Below, in pieces: positions 8,095-17,169 of a stretch of 64,000 nt of DNA (position 1 is its first letter; each line of letters begins with the position of its first letter). Where the stretch lies: positions 40,024 through 104,023 of the forward strand of contig CAYNSR010000010.1 in the NCBI GenBank assembly GCA_964400125.1, in the 5' to 3' direction. The notes beneath the pieces were generated by a model. The model did not search any database and was not told where the DNA came from. It saw only the letters and a program-made list of their open reading frames with translations. This DNA is from Micavibrio sp964400125. GTDB lineage: Bacteria > Pseudomonadota > Alphaproteobacteria > Micavibrionales > Micavibrionaceae. A program made the translations under genes and the position numbers.

Positions 8095-10581
8095 CTAAAC
8101 GTCGAGATTGGAAACTTTCAGCGCGTTGTTCTGGATGAAGTCGCGTCGCGGCTCCACCACATCGCCCATCAGGGTCGAGAAAATATCATCCGCCTTGATG
8201 GCGTCTTCCAGCCTGACCTGCAACAGGGTGCGCACGGCCGGGTCGAGCGTAGTTTCCCACAATTGTTCCGGATTCATTTCCCCGAGACCCTTGTAGCGCT
8301 GGATCTGCAAACCGCGACGGCCATAATCCTGAATCGCCTGATACAGGCTCATCGGGCCGCTGATCGGCTCTATTTCCTTCGTGCCGTCCTTGCTGATGAG
8401 CTTTCCGGGATGTTCAAAATTATCCTTCAGCCAATCGACCGCGCCGTGCAGGCGATGCGCATCTGTGCTGCGGATCTGGTCGGGCAGGATACGCACCCGT
8501 TCCGTCACACCGCGCATGGTGCGGTTGATGGCGTAGCCGCCAACGGGGGTAAAATCGACGGACCAGCCCTTTTCCTTGAGCGACGATGCGGCATTGAGCC
8601 GCGCCGCCAGCATGGCGCTGAGCTTTCCGGCCAGTTCCGGGCTTTCAAAAATCGCCTCGTCAAAGGCCCCGATGATCGCCGCCTGTTCGACGACGAATTT
8701 ATTGTTGATCCGCTGCGTCAACGCATTGACCGACGACCGCAGATAACGCACCCGAATCAGCATGTCGCGCAGATCCTCCCCGGACCGGGCCGAACCCTTG
8801 TTGTCGCTGAGCATGACATCGGGCAGGGAAACATCGATCAGGTAATCTTCCAGAGACAGTTCGTTTTTCAGGTACATCTCACCGGCATTGCCGCGCTTGA
8901 CCTTGAACAACGGCGGCTGGGCGATATACATGTAGCCACGGGTAATCAGCTCCGGCATATGGCGGTAAAAAAACGTCAGCAGCAATGTGCGGATATGCGA
9001 CCCGTCAACATCAGCGTCAGTCATGATAACAATCTTGTGGTAACGCACCTTGTCGATGGAAAATTCGTCCTTGATTCCGGCACCGAGCGCGGTAATCAAC
9101 GTTCCGAGTTCGTTATTGGCAAGAATTTTGTCGAAACGCGCACGCTCAACGTTCAGAATTTTACCGCGCAGCGGCATGATGGCCTGATTGCGGCGATCAC
9201 GCGCCTGCTTGGCCGAACCACCGGCGGAATCGCCTTCGACAATGAAAATTTCTGATTTTGCCGGATCACGCTCCTGACAATCGGCCAGTTTTCCGGGCAG
9301 GGTCGATATATCCATGACCCCCTTGCGGCGGGTCAGGTCGCGGGCGCGGCGGGCGGCTTCGCGCGCGGAGGCGGCTTCGGCCATTTTGGCGACGATTTTT
9401 CTGGCTTCCGCCGGGTTTTCGCCCAGCCATGTATGCAGATATTCGCCAACAATGCTTTCTACCACCGGACGCACTTCCGACGACACCAGCTTGTCCTTGG
9501 TCTGGGAAGAAAATTTCGGGTCAGGCACCTTGACCGACAAAACGCAAGTCAGACCTTCGCGCATATCTTCGCCGGTGATTTTCAGGTCCTTGTTTTTCTT
9601 CATCAACCCTTCTTCGTCGGCATATTTCATCAATACGCGCGTCAACGCATTGCGAAAGGCCTGAAGGTGGGTCCCGCCATCGCGCTGCGGGATGTTGTTG
9701 GTGAAGCACAGCATGGTTTCATGGTAGGCATCGGTCCATTCCATCGCCACTTCGACGGTGATATATTCCTGCGTCGCCATCATGTGGACGGGCTTTTTAA
9801 TCATCGCGACCTTGCTGCGGTCCAGATAGGCCACAAAACTTTCAATGCCGCCTTCGAAGAAAAATTCGACGAAGCGGGGTTCTTCCCCGCGATCGTCCTG
9901 CAGGGTGATCCGTACGCCGGAATTCAGGAAAGCCAACTCCCGCAGGCGATCTTCCAGTGTGGTGAAATCAAAATCCGTCATCGTGAAGGTTTTTGAAGAC
10001 GGCATGAAAGTGATTTCCGTACCGCTGCGCTGTCCCGGCTTCATATCCGCGACGACCTTCAGCGGACCTTCGGCATCGCCGTGGCGGAAACGCATCGCCC
10101 ATTCCTTGCCGTCGCGCCAGATGCGCAAATCCAGATATTCCGACAGCGCATTGACAACGGAAACACCGACGCCGTGCAGACCGCCGGAAACCTTGTAAGA
10201 GTTTTGATCGAATTTTCCGCCCGCATGCAATTGCGTCATAATCACTTCGGCGGCGGAAACGCCTTCTTCCTTGTGGATGTCCACCGGAATGCCGCGACCA
10301 TTGTCACGCACCGTAACCGACCCGTTGGCATTGATGACAACCTGCAAAATATCGGCATGTCCGGCCAGCGCCTCGTCAATGCCGTTATCGACGACTTCAT
10401 ACACCATATGGTGCAGGCCCGTGCCGTCATCGGTATCCCCGATATACATGCCGGGACGTTTGCGCACGGCATCAAGACCACGCAGGACCTTGATGGAATC
10501 GGCGTCATACAGGGCGGCATTGGGGGCCGTTTCCGGCCCTTTTGCGGCGGGTTCGGTCATCGTCTTTTCCTGATCGTTCAT
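8095..10581 (-). CDS. gyrB: DNA gyrase subunit B
   Basis: GyrB is the ATPase subunit of DNA gyrase, which with GyrA puts negative supercoils into DNA. The 828-residue protein shows a GHKL ATPase domain (VDNGIDEALAGHA and the ATP lid GGLHGVGVSVVNALS). A transducer domain follows, then a TOPRIM domain with EGDSAGGSAKQARDRRNQA (about residue 446) and the metal-binding DADVDGSHI. The C-terminus carries the usual QRYKGLGEMNPEQLW block. The length is typical of the long proteobacterial form. It follows recF and a permease gene in the replication block. The ATG at 10581 is chosen; an in-frame ATG seven codons later is possible. Confidence 0.97.
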   Translation of the reverse strand: MNDQEKTMTEPAAKGPETAPNAALYDADSIKVLRGLDAVRKRPGMYIGDTDDGTGLHHMVYEVVDNGIDEALAGHADILQVVINANGSVTVRDNGRGIPVDIHKEEGVSAAEVIMTQLHAGGKFDQNSYKVSGGLHGVGVSVVNALSEYLDLRIWRDGKEWAMRFRHGDAEGPLKVVADMKPGQRSGTEITFMPSSKTFTMTDFDFTTLEDRLRELAFLNSGVRITLQDDRGEEPRFVEFFFEGGIESFVAYLDRSKVAMIKKPVHMMATQEYITVEVAMEWTDAYHETMLCFTNNIPQRDGGTHLQAFRNALTRVLMKYADEEGLMKKNKDLKITGEDMREGLTCVLSVKVPDPKFSSQTKDKLVSSEVRPVVESIVGEYLHTWLGENPAEARKIVAKMAEAASAREAARRARDLTRRKGVMDISTLPGKLADCQERDPAKSEIFIVEGDSAGGSAKQARDRRNQAIMPLRGKILNVERARFDKILANNELGTLITALGAGIKDEFSIDKVRYHKIVIMTDADVDGSHIRTLLLTFFYRHMPELITRGYMYIAQPPLFKVKRGNAGEMYLKNELSLEDYLIDVSLPDVMLSDNKGSARSGEDLRDMLIRVRYLRSSVNALTQRINNKFVVEQAAIIGAFDEAIFESPELAGKLSAMLAARLNAASSLKEKGWSVDFTPVGGYAINRTMRGVTERVRILPDQIRSTDAHRLHGAVDWLKDNFEHPGKLISKDGTKEIEPISGPMSLYQAIQDYGRRGLQIQRYKGLGEMNPEQLWETTLDPAVRTLLQVRLEDAIKADDIFSTLMGDVVEPRRDFIQNNALKVSNLDV

Positions 10582-10678
10582 GGGGGTTGAAACCGTGCAT
10601 TTTTATAGCATGGCGAACATCAAAAGGACACTAAAAAAAACGCTTTTTCAGGCTTTTTTTGTCAATAAAATCAATGCG

Positions 10679-11572
10679 TTATATCAAAACAAATCCCGCC
10701 AGCACCAGTGCCGAAAGGACCACCAGCAATCCTGCTTTCATATCGCCGACCTGCTGCTTTTTTACCACGCGGTAATACAAAATAACCCAAAGCGGCGTGG
10801 TCAGGATCACCACGCTGATATAGGCCGGATTTTCAACGATCTGATAGCCGTAGGATTTGAAAATCATATGCACGAGCGTGTTCAGCCCCATCAGCACGCC
10901 ACTGGTCATCGCCACGCGCCCGGCAAACACCGCGCGCGGCACCGGGTTCCAGACTGCCTCAAGCACACCGAAAATGATAACCATCAACAAGGCCTGCAAT
11001 GCCATGTAACCGAAAACGGCGCTATGGGGCGACATGGCGCTGTCGAGCGCGATCTTGGCGTAAACCACCCCCATCCCCGACATCAGGATCACAGGACCGA
11101 GCGCGCGCAGATGTTCGCGGGTGATCGGTTCTTTTTGCAAACGCATGGCAAAAAACACGGCAGAACAGGTCGCAGCCAGAATACCCAGCCCGCGCAACGG
11201 TGCATCCAGATAGTTCGCCAGCGTTACAGGATCGAGCGCGATCCACATAAAAAACGTGACCAGAACGCTTAACGGGATCAATCGCGACATCACCCCCGCT
11301 CCGAATTCTTCCGAGGCGCGGATGCTGGAAAGGTCGGCATAGGCCCAGATAAAGGCCGTCACGAAGGTCGCCGCATAAAAGGTTGGGTTGGCGGGCAAGC
11401 CCGTCAGAAACAAAACCGGCAGCGCCGCCAGCAACATCACCACCCGCAGCCAGAACATCATCGACAGGCGTTCGGCACGGATTTTTTCATGCATAATCGG
11501 CACGATAGCCGCCGTCAGCGCCGCCCCCAAAGACAATCCGACCCAGGACAGGACACCGAAAATTCCGATCAT
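10679..11572 (-). CDS. DMT/EamA-type membrane transporter
   Basis: The 297-residue protein is almost entirely hydrophobic, with about ten predicted membrane helices arranged as two halves. This is the architecture of the drug/metabolite transporter (EamA) superfamily of small-molecule exporters. No substrate can be inferred. Its start overlaps the recF stop by 4 nt, so it is translationally coupled to recF, and gyrB starts about 97 bp further on. A permease between recF and gyrB is not part of the standard cluster and is probably a lineage-specific insertion. The AT-rich gap before gyrB (10582-10678) may hold a gyrB promoter. Confidence 0.75.
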   Translation of the reverse strand: MIGIFGVLSWVGLSLGAALTAAIVPIMHEKIRAERLSMMFWLRVVMLLAALPVLFLTGLPANPTFYAATFVTAFIWAYADLSSIRASEEFGAGVMSRLIPLSVLVTFFMWIALDPVTLANYLDAPLRGLGILAATCSAVFFAMRLQKEPITREHLRALGPVILMSGMGVVYAKIALDSAMSPHSAVFGYMALQALLMVIIFGVLEAVWNPVPRAVFAGRVAMTSGVLMGLNTLVHMIFKSYGYQIVENPAYISVVILTTPLWVILYYRVVKKQQVGDMKAGLLVVLSALVLAGFVLI

Positions 11573-12726
11573 GCTGCAATACCTTTTGTAACGGGTGTGA
11601 TATGGCCGTCGGCAATATTCAGGAAATATCCCGCCTGTTGCAACGGTTCAAAAAGCGCCAGATCGGTCCCGGTCATAAAAACCTGCACCTTCATGTCCAG
11701 CAATATCCTGTATAGCACGGCGCGCCGCGATTCATCCAGATGCGCGGCAACCTCGTCCAGCAACAAAACCGGCGGGTTGCCGTGTTCGGCCCCGATCATC
11801 CGCGAATGCGCCAGAACCATCCCGATCAGCAGGGCTTTTTGTTCGCCGGTGGAACACTGGTCGGCGGGCATTTGTTTGGCATCGTACCGGACCAGAAGAT
11901 CGCTTTTGTGCGGTCCGGTCGCCGCCCCGCCGGTTTCGCAGTCCTGCGCCCGGCTGGCGCGGAGCTGATAACGCAGCATTTCTTCGACCTCCAGCGCAGG
12001 CACGCGGCGCACCAGTTCCTCGACCGTGCCGCGCAAACCCAGAACCGCGCGCGGGAAATGCGCCTGTATCTCCGCAGGCGTCCGGTCGATGGCTTGTTGC
12101 AAACGGCGGATAAAATCCTGCCGCCCGGCGGCGATGGCAACACCAGTCCCGGCCATCGTCGCCTCCAGCCCGTCAAGCCAGGCCGGGTCGGCATTACCGA
12201 CCTGCAACAATCTGGAGCGCTGGCGCATGGCGTTTTCATAGCGCGTCGTCCGTCCGGAATGGCCGGGATCGAAGGCAAAAACCATGCGGTCGAGAAATTT
12301 ACGCCGTCCTGCCGCCGCATCGACGAACAGGCGGTCCATTTGCGGGGTCAGCCAGATGACCGAGAGATATTCCGTCATCGCCGCCTGCCCGCCTTTGGCG
12401 GATTCGCCGTTGATGCGGATTACCCGTTTGTCGTCCATCCCATCGCGGCCCGTGCCGATACGCACAGGGCCATAGGCCGATTCAATCAGGGCCGACACAG
12501 ACCACGGAACAAAATTATCTGCGGCGATATCGCGATTTTGCACCTCGGCGATTTTCGCCGTGCGCAGCCCCCGCCCCGGCGACAGGAAAGAAATCGCCTC
12601 CAGCACGTTTGTTTTTCCCGCGCCGTTCTGCCCGCACAAAACCACAACCCCCGCCGGTAAACCGCCAAGTTCAGAGGCCGCGTAATTGCGGAAACAGGAA
12701 AGCTGGAGCGACTGGATATAAGGCAT
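11569..12726 (-). CDS. recF: DNA replication and repair protein RecF
   Basis: RecF is an SMC-like ATPase that, with RecO and RecR, loads RecA at single-strand gaps. The 385-residue protein begins with the typical LSCFRNYAASEL and a Walker A motif GQNGAGKTN at about residues 32-40. The RecF signature SVIWLTPQMDRLF and the Walker B/D-loop region VLLLDEVAAHLDE (about 320) follow. Length is standard. It follows dnaN after a short gap with a hairpin terminator and is coupled to the permease gene by a 4-nt overlap. Confidence 0.95.
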   Translation of the reverse strand: MPYIQSLQLSCFRNYAASELGGLPAGVVVLCGQNGAGKTNVLEAISFLSPGRGLRTAKIAEVQNRDIAADNFVPWSVSALIESAYGPVRIGTGRDGMDDKRVIRINGESAKGGQAAMTEYLSVIWLTPQMDRLFVDAAAGRRKFLDRMVFAFDPGHSGRTTRYENAMRQRSRLLQVGNADPAWLDGLEATMAGTGVAIAAGRQDFIRRLQQAIDRTPAEIQAHFPRAVLGLRGTVEELVRRVPALEVEEMLRYQLRASRAQDCETGGAATGPHKSDLLVRYDAKQMPADQCSTGEQKALLIGMVLAHSRMIGAEHGNPPVLLLDEVAAHLDESRRAVLYRILLDMKVQVFMTGTDLALFEPLQQAGYFLNIADGHITPVTKGIAA

Positions 12727-12763
12727 AGAGTTTATTTAACCACAGTGGACTCCAGAAAAGGCA

Positions 12764-12797
12764 TAAAAAAAGGCACAAATTTTTAGCGCCTTTTTTT
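12764..12797. terminator. Hairpin terminator between dnaN and recF
   Basis: Arms AAAAAAAGGC (12765-12774) and GCCTTTTTTT (12788-12797) enclose a 13-nt loop. The A and T tracts on the two sides allow termination on either strand. It would uncouple dnaN (ending at 12826) from recF (starting at 12726). Confidence 0.5.
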
Positions 12798-12825
12798 GCA
12801 ACTCTTGCGCAAACTTCAACCGGGA

Positions 12826-13941
12826 TCACACCCGCAGCGGCATCAGGACATACAGTGCGGATGGATCTGCCGTATCCTGAATGATCGTCGGGGATGCCGC
12901 ATCGGACAGCATCATGCGGCAACCGTCGCCGGAAATCTGGCTGGTGATGTCGAGCAGGTATTTTGCGTTAAAGCCGATTTCCATGTTGTCGTTGCCATTG
13001 ATTTCCAGATCTTCCGTAGCGCTCCCCGAATCGGGAGAATTTGCGGAAAGGGTCATGGTCTTGCCGTTCAGGGCAATTTTGACGGCGCGGGATTTGCCGT
13101 CCGAAATCGTCGAGACCCGGTCGATGGCGCTGGAGAAAAGCTTGGGACTGACCTCGAACACCTTGTCATTATTGGCGGGGATCACCTGTTCGTAATTCGG
13201 GAAGGTCCCGTCGATCAGTTTCGATGTCAGGACGATATGGTCGAAGACAAAACGGATCTTGCTCTGCGACAGGCTGATCTGGATTGTGTCTGCGGCCTCG
13301 TCGAGCAATTTGCGCATTTCCGCCACGGTTTTACGCGGGACGATCACGCCCGGCATGGTCTCAGCCCCGTCAGGCAGCGGCATTTCAAACCGGGCGAGAC
13401 GGTGACCATCGGTCGCAACGGCGCGCAGTACGCTGACGCCGCCATTGTCGCCAGCGTGAATGTAAATCCCGTTCAGATAGTAGCGGGTTTCTTCCGTTGA
13501 CATGGCAAATTTGGTGCGGTCGATCAGGGCGCGCAGCTCCGCCGCAGGCAGGGCAAAACTGGTCGGCATGTCGGCATTGCCGATCTCAGGAAAATCCGCC
13601 ACCGGCAGAACAGAAAGGCGGAAATTGGAACGTCCCGCCTTCACGGTCATGACATTGCCGTTCGGGTCAAGCGCCAGCTCGACCGATGCCAAGTCGGGGA
13701 GCTTGCGCACGATATCGTGCAGCGTCACCGCCGGAGCCGTAATCGCCCCCGGTGTTTTTACCTGCGCCGCGACCGATTCCGTGATTTCGAGATCCATGTC
13801 GGTCGTGGTCAGCGTCAGCGTACCATCCTCCGCACGCAACAAGACGTTGGAGAGAATCGGAATGGTATTCCGACGCTCAACAGCACTCTGGACATGGCTT
13901 AGAGAGCGGAGAAGTGCGGCACGGTCAATGCTCAGTTTCAT
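12826..13941 (-). CDS. dnaN: DNA polymerase III sliding clamp (beta subunit)
   Basis: DnaN forms the ring-shaped dimer that tethers DNA polymerase III to its template. The 371-residue protein has the three-domain clamp pattern: it begins MKLSIDRAALLRSLSHVQS, includes RNTIPILSNVLLRAEDG early in domain I, and ends with the conserved ALYVLMPLRV. Length is normal. It lies downstream of dnaA, separated by about 360 bp that holds a palindromic repeat and a terminator-like hairpin. This spacing is unusually long for a dnaA-dnaN pair and suggests dnaN has its own promoter. Confidence 0.96.
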   Translation of the reverse strand: MKLSIDRAALLRSLSHVQSAVERRNTIPILSNVLLRAEDGTLTLTTTDMDLEITESVAAQVKTPGAITAPAVTLHDIVRKLPDLASVELALDPNGNVMTVKAGRSNFRLSVLPVADFPEIGNADMPTSFALPAAELRALIDRTKFAMSTEETRYYLNGIYIHAGDNGGVSVLRAVATDGHRLARFEMPLPDGAETMPGVIVPRKTVAEMRKLLDEAADTIQISLSQSKIRFVFDHIVLTSKLIDGTFPNYEQVIPANNDKVFEVSPKLFSSAIDRVSTISDGKSRAVKIALNGKTMTLSANSPDSGSATEDLEINGNDNMEIGFNAKYLLDITSQISGDGCRMMLSDAASPTIIQDTADPSALYVLMPLRV

Positions 13942-14109
13942 GGGTCGTCCCCTGAATTTGAATAATCTGGTTGGTGAATGGAAGGACTATAACAGAACAG
14001 CAAGGCGCGCCAAGGGGGGTTCAGCATAAAAACCGCAGAAATGCATTGTTTTACACAGGAGAACGTGTCAACGCCAGTTTCAAGACCGATCGATCATATC
14101 GCAAATTTT

Positions 14110-14240
14110 ACCACGAAGGACACGAAGAACACGAAGATATCTCAGAAAAAAGCACCGCGGACATTTTATTCCATAGAATGAATGGCACGCTGCGCGTGCA
14201 AAGAATGAGATATCTTCGTGTTCTTCGTGTCCTTCGTGGT
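14110..14240. repeat. 131-bp palindromic repeat element, copy 1
   Basis: Perfect 34-bp inverted repeats at 14110-14143 and 14207-14240 flank a 63-bp centre. The arm is a series of ACGAAG units (ACCACGAAGGACACGAAGAA is its first part). A related element lies at 20801-20957. From general knowledge, ACGAAG-rich arms of this type are scattered in many bacterial genomes and often lie next to GxxExxER-type small genes; here no gene lies inside. The element sits between dnaA and dnaN and would fold into a long RNA hairpin if transcribed. Confidence 0.85.
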
Positions 14241-14246
14241 GAAAAA

Positions 14247-14285
14247 TAAAAACCCTCCACCCATAACGGATGGAGGGTTTTTTAA
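14247..14285. terminator. Bidirectional hairpin terminator downstream of dnaA
   Basis: CCCTCCA (14253-14259) and TGGAGGG (14271-14277) form a stem with an 11-nt loop. An A tract lies on the left and a T tract on the right. It lies 15 nt past the dnaA stop and would terminate dnaA transcripts on the minus strand. Confidence 0.7.
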
Positions 14286-14299
14286 AAAAGAAGCGCCTG

Positions 14300-15721
14300 T
14301 CAGCCCGTCAGCGCCCGGCGGATGACTTCAACATCCTGCGCGATTTGCGGATCTTCTTTCATCAGTTCCTCGACCTTGCGGACGGCATGCATCACCGTGG
14401 TGTGGTCGCGGCCCCCGAATTTCCGGCCAATTTCAGGCAGGGAGCGGGATGTGAGTTGCTTGGCCAGATACATTGCCACCTGACGCGGACGGGCCACCTG
14501 ACGGGCACGGCGGGCAGAATGCATGTCAGGAAGGCGGATATTGTAGTGTTCCGCCACCTTGCGCTGGATTTCATCAATCGTGATGCGGCGATCATGGGAA
14601 CGCAGCAGATCGGACAGAACATCCTGCGTCGATTCCAGCGTAATCGGGCTTTTCGTGACATCGGCATGCGCGACGATACGGTTCAGCGCCCCTTCCAGCT
14701 CCCGGATATTGGAACTGACCTTGAGCGCCAGAAATTCCAGCACCGGATCGGGAATCACCGCCCCCAGCATGGTGCGCTTGGATTGCAAAATCCCCAGACG
14801 CAGCTCATAGGTGCTGGGCTGGATATCCGCCACCAGACCCCAGGCCAGACGGGACCGCAGCCGTTCCTCAAGACCGAGCAGATCCGACGGCGCTTTGTCA
14901 GCGGAAATCACGATCTGCTTGTTCTGGTCAACAAGCGCGTTGAAGGTATGGAAGAATTCTTCCTGAGTCGATTCCTTGCCGCTGATAAACTGGATGTCGT
15001 CGATCATCAGCACATCAACCGACCGGAAGGCTTCCTTGAAGGTCATGGTATCGTGCGAGCGGATGGCGCGGACAAACTGGTACATAAATTTTTCCGCCGA
15101 TAAATACATGACGGTTTTTTCCGGCCAGTGTTTTTTCATGGCCCAGCCGATGGCGTGCATCAAATGCGTTTTCCCCAGACCGACGCCGCCGTAAAGAAAT
15201 AGCGGGTTGAACGGGACATTGCTGCTTTCGATGATCCGCAGGGCCGCGGCGTGCGCCAGAGCGTTCGGCTTGCCGACGACAAAATTTTCAAAGGTGAAAC
15301 GCGGGTCGAACGGCGACGACATGCCAATCGCATCCTCGCCCTCGATATTCTGGTTTGCCTTCAGGTTCTGGACGGTCTTGACCGGATCGGCGCGGCGATC
15401 TTCGGCGACATCGGTCCGGGCGGCGCTTTGCACCACCACGATTTCAAGGCGGCGAATCTCCGGGTTCCGGGCCGTGCAAAGCTCAAGGATGCGTGTGGAA
15501 TAATGCGACTGGATCCAGTCGCGCATGAAGCGCGTCGGCACGGAGACTTCCAGCGTTCCGTGATAGCAGGCCTGCAGAACCAGCGGCTTCAGCCAACTGC
15601 GGAAAACGGCTTCGCCGAATTCGCTACGCAGGTTTTCATGAACGGCAGACCAGAGGGTTTTAATTTCAGATGTGGGTACAAACGATTCCGTAACAAGAGC
15701 AGGTACTTCAGCAACGGTCAT
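14300..15721 (-). CDS. dnaA: Chromosomal replication initiator DnaA
   Basis: DnaA is the AAA+ protein that binds DnaA boxes and melts oriC. Visible features are the N-terminal DnaB-interaction domain (FRSWLKPL), a linker, Walker A GGVGLGKTHL near residue 177, Walker B VLMIDDIQFI, and the C-terminal helix-turn-helix with the signature GGRDHTTVMHA near residue 440. I chose the ATG at 15721 because GGGGGA lies 9 nt upstream and the N-terminus (MTVAEVPALV) then has the length usual for alphaproteobacterial DnaA, giving 473 residues. ATG 15748 (GGAG 13 nt away) and TTG 15790 are possible longer starts. rpsT lies upstream on the same strand. Confidence 0.95.
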   Translation of the reverse strand: MTVAEVPALVTESFVPTSEIKTLWSAVHENLRSEFGEAVFRSWLKPLVLQACYHGTLEVSVPTRFMRDWIQSHYSTRILELCTARNPEIRRLEIVVVQSAARTDVAEDRRADPVKTVQNLKANQNIEGEDAIGMSSPFDPRFTFENFVVGKPNALAHAAALRIIESSNVPFNPLFLYGGVGLGKTHLMHAIGWAMKKHWPEKTVMYLSAEKFMYQFVRAIRSHDTMTFKEAFRSVDVLMIDDIQFISGKESTQEEFFHTFNALVDQNKQIVISADKAPSDLLGLEERLRSRLAWGLVADIQPSTYELRLGILQSKRTMLGAVIPDPVLEFLALKVSSNIRELEGALNRIVAHADVTKSPITLESTQDVLSDLLRSHDRRITIDEIQRKVAEHYNIRLPDMHSARRARQVARPRQVAMYLAKQLTSRSLPEIGRKFGGRDHTTVMHAVRKVEELMKEDPQIAQDVEVIRRALTG

Positions 15722-15790
15722 ATTTAAAATTCCCCCGGTATCAGTCATGATGAAAAACGATCTCCCAAAAAAAAGAAGACAGCGCCGCAA

Positions 15791-16270
15791 TACAGTTCAA
15801 GGCCGTGTTTTTTCTCAGAGGAAGATTTTCAGGTTTTCATCCGGCACAAACGACCCCCTTGCATACCGCAGCAGGAAAAACCCGCGCCGATACCCGCAAA
15901 CGTCTTTTGTACTCAAATCATCGAAATCTGATTGCCTTGGAACGGTAAGCGTTCCAGCGGCCTTCCCACATTTATGCGCGATGCTTCATTCACACCCTTA
16001 TGCACATTCTGACGGGGCTTTTCAACCCCACGGATACAACACAACTTCCCATGTATCCGGTAACGCCAAGCCTTGTTACACATATCCGAAACAGCATCAA
16101 CGTTTTTATTTTCTGCGTTCCCGGATGTGTGTGACGTTAAGCGCATTTTGATGATTGTGCAACTGGATCAAAATGAGAACGCTAAAAAAGAAATTTTTTT
16201 GTTATTTGCATGCCATAAAAATTTCAATGCACATTTTGATTGACGCGATTTATCGCACGCAAAAAAACAC
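15791..16270. promoter_or_regulatory. dnaA upstream region, possible origin or promoter
   Basis: The roughly 560-bp gap between rpsT and dnaA has no convincing gene. It holds one perfect match to the DnaA-box consensus TTATNCACA (TTATGCACA at 15998-16006) and an AT-rich stretch at about 16170-16260. A near miss TGTGGAATAA lies just inside the dnaA coding region. One box is too few to call oriC, and many alphaproteobacteria have the origin elsewhere. The region most likely holds the dnaA promoter with possible DnaA autoregulation. Confidence 0.35.
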
Positions 16271-16273
16271 ATG

Positions 16274-16308
16274 AAAAAAACCCGCCGGATTTTTTCCTGC
16301 GGGTTTTT
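16274..16308. terminator. Hairpin terminator downstream of rpsT
   Basis: AAAAAAACCCGC (16274-16285) and GCGGGTTTTT (16299-16308) form a strong stem flanked by A and T tracts. It lies about 45 nt past the rpsT stop on the minus strand and would end the rpsT transcript before the dnaA promoter region. Confidence 0.75.
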
Positions 16309-16351
16309 AAAAATTCAAATGCCGTACTTTACGACATCGCACGAACGGCAA

Positions 16352-16621
16352 TTACGCCTTCTTCAATGTTTTCACGCGCGCGCTCAGACGCGACATCTTG
16401 CGTGCAACAGCATTCTTTTTAAACAATCCTTTGGATGCGCCACGCGCGAGTTTCGGCTGGACTTCTTTCAGCGCGTCTTCGGCGGCCTTCGCATCGCCGG
16501 CGGTCAATGCCAGTTCAACTTTTTTCACGAAGGTCCGGATTGCGCTTTTTGCGGCGCTGTTCATGGCGGCGCGATGTTCGTTGCGGCGGACTCGTTTTTT
16601 TGCGGAAGCGTTTACAGGCAT
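16352..16621 (-). CDS. rpsT: 30S ribosomal protein S20
   Basis: S20 binds 16S rRNA in the small ribosomal subunit. The 89-residue, Lys/Arg/Ala-rich protein begins MPVNASAKKRVRRNEHRAAM and ends SRLSARVKTLKKA, both typical of S20. It lies upstream of dnaA on the same strand, an arrangement common in alphaproteobacteria, and is followed by a clear hairpin terminator. The gap of about 180 bp upstream probably contains its promoter. Confidence 0.95.
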   Translation of the reverse strand: MPVNASAKKRVRRNEHRAAMNSAAKSAIRTFVKKVELALTAGDAKAAEDALKEVQPKLARGASKGLFKKNAVARKMSRLSARVKTLKKA

Positions 16622-16800
16622 TACATTCTCTCTATCTTAAAGTTTCAAACTGGTCCCGTCACCGGTCTGCCCGGCCAGGAGTTCCCCGGATCTTGCTGTC
16701 GGAAGGGCAATACATACATATCCACAGCCCCGATTGTCAAGCGAATCCCGCCTGTTCGCAGGACAAAGAACCATCTAAAAAAACCAGAAAAATCCCGAGT

Positions 16801-17166
16801 CTATCGTGGAGAAACCATAAGTTTGACCACATTAACCCCCTCCCGCGTTTCCAGCCGCAGGCGCAAGGCTTCGTCCTGACGGATATAGGCTGCCCCCCCG
16901 TCCGGGGCTGCAACCCGCACCCAGCCCAACTGTGGCAAGGCAGAATCATAGAACGCTTTGATTTTATTGATAGTTTCAGTTTCGCTGGCGGCGGCGGACT
17001 CTATAATCCGCCCTTCGGGCTTGTCGAACACAACCGTATCCTCCGCCAGCTCATACAGGCCAGGCATTAACGGAATATCGTTCAATTCACTGAAAAACCG
17101 GGGCTCCTGCGCCCCGGCAGGGGCCGCAACCACGATAAAAAGCGCAAAAAATATGGCGCGCAGCAT
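16801..17166 (-). CDS. Small periplasmic protein of unknown function
   Basis: The 121-residue protein has a clear signal peptide (MLRAIFFALFIVVAAPAGAQ) with cleavage expected after AGA. The mature part of about 100 residues starts EPRFFSELNDIPLMPGLYEL and has no Cys. It starts 3 nt after the mutM stop, so the two form an operon. I recognise no named domain; short exported proteins of this type occur beside mutM and rpsT in related genomes as far as I recall. A periplasmic location is well supported, a function is not. Confidence 0.75.
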   Translation of the reverse strand: MLRAIFFALFIVVAAPAGAQEPRFFSELNDIPLMPGLYELAEDTVVFDKPEGRIIESAAASETETINKIKAFYDSALPQLGWVRVAAPDGGAAYIRQDEALRLRLETREGVNVVKLMVSPR

Positions 17167-17169
17167 CCT

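Noticed and set aside
7978..9255. 425-codon plus-strand ORF
   Set aside because: Antisense to gyrB; no family likeness.
10582..10678. Terminator between the permease gene and gyrB
   Set aside because: The A/T tracts are suggestive, but I could not pair a stem of useful length.
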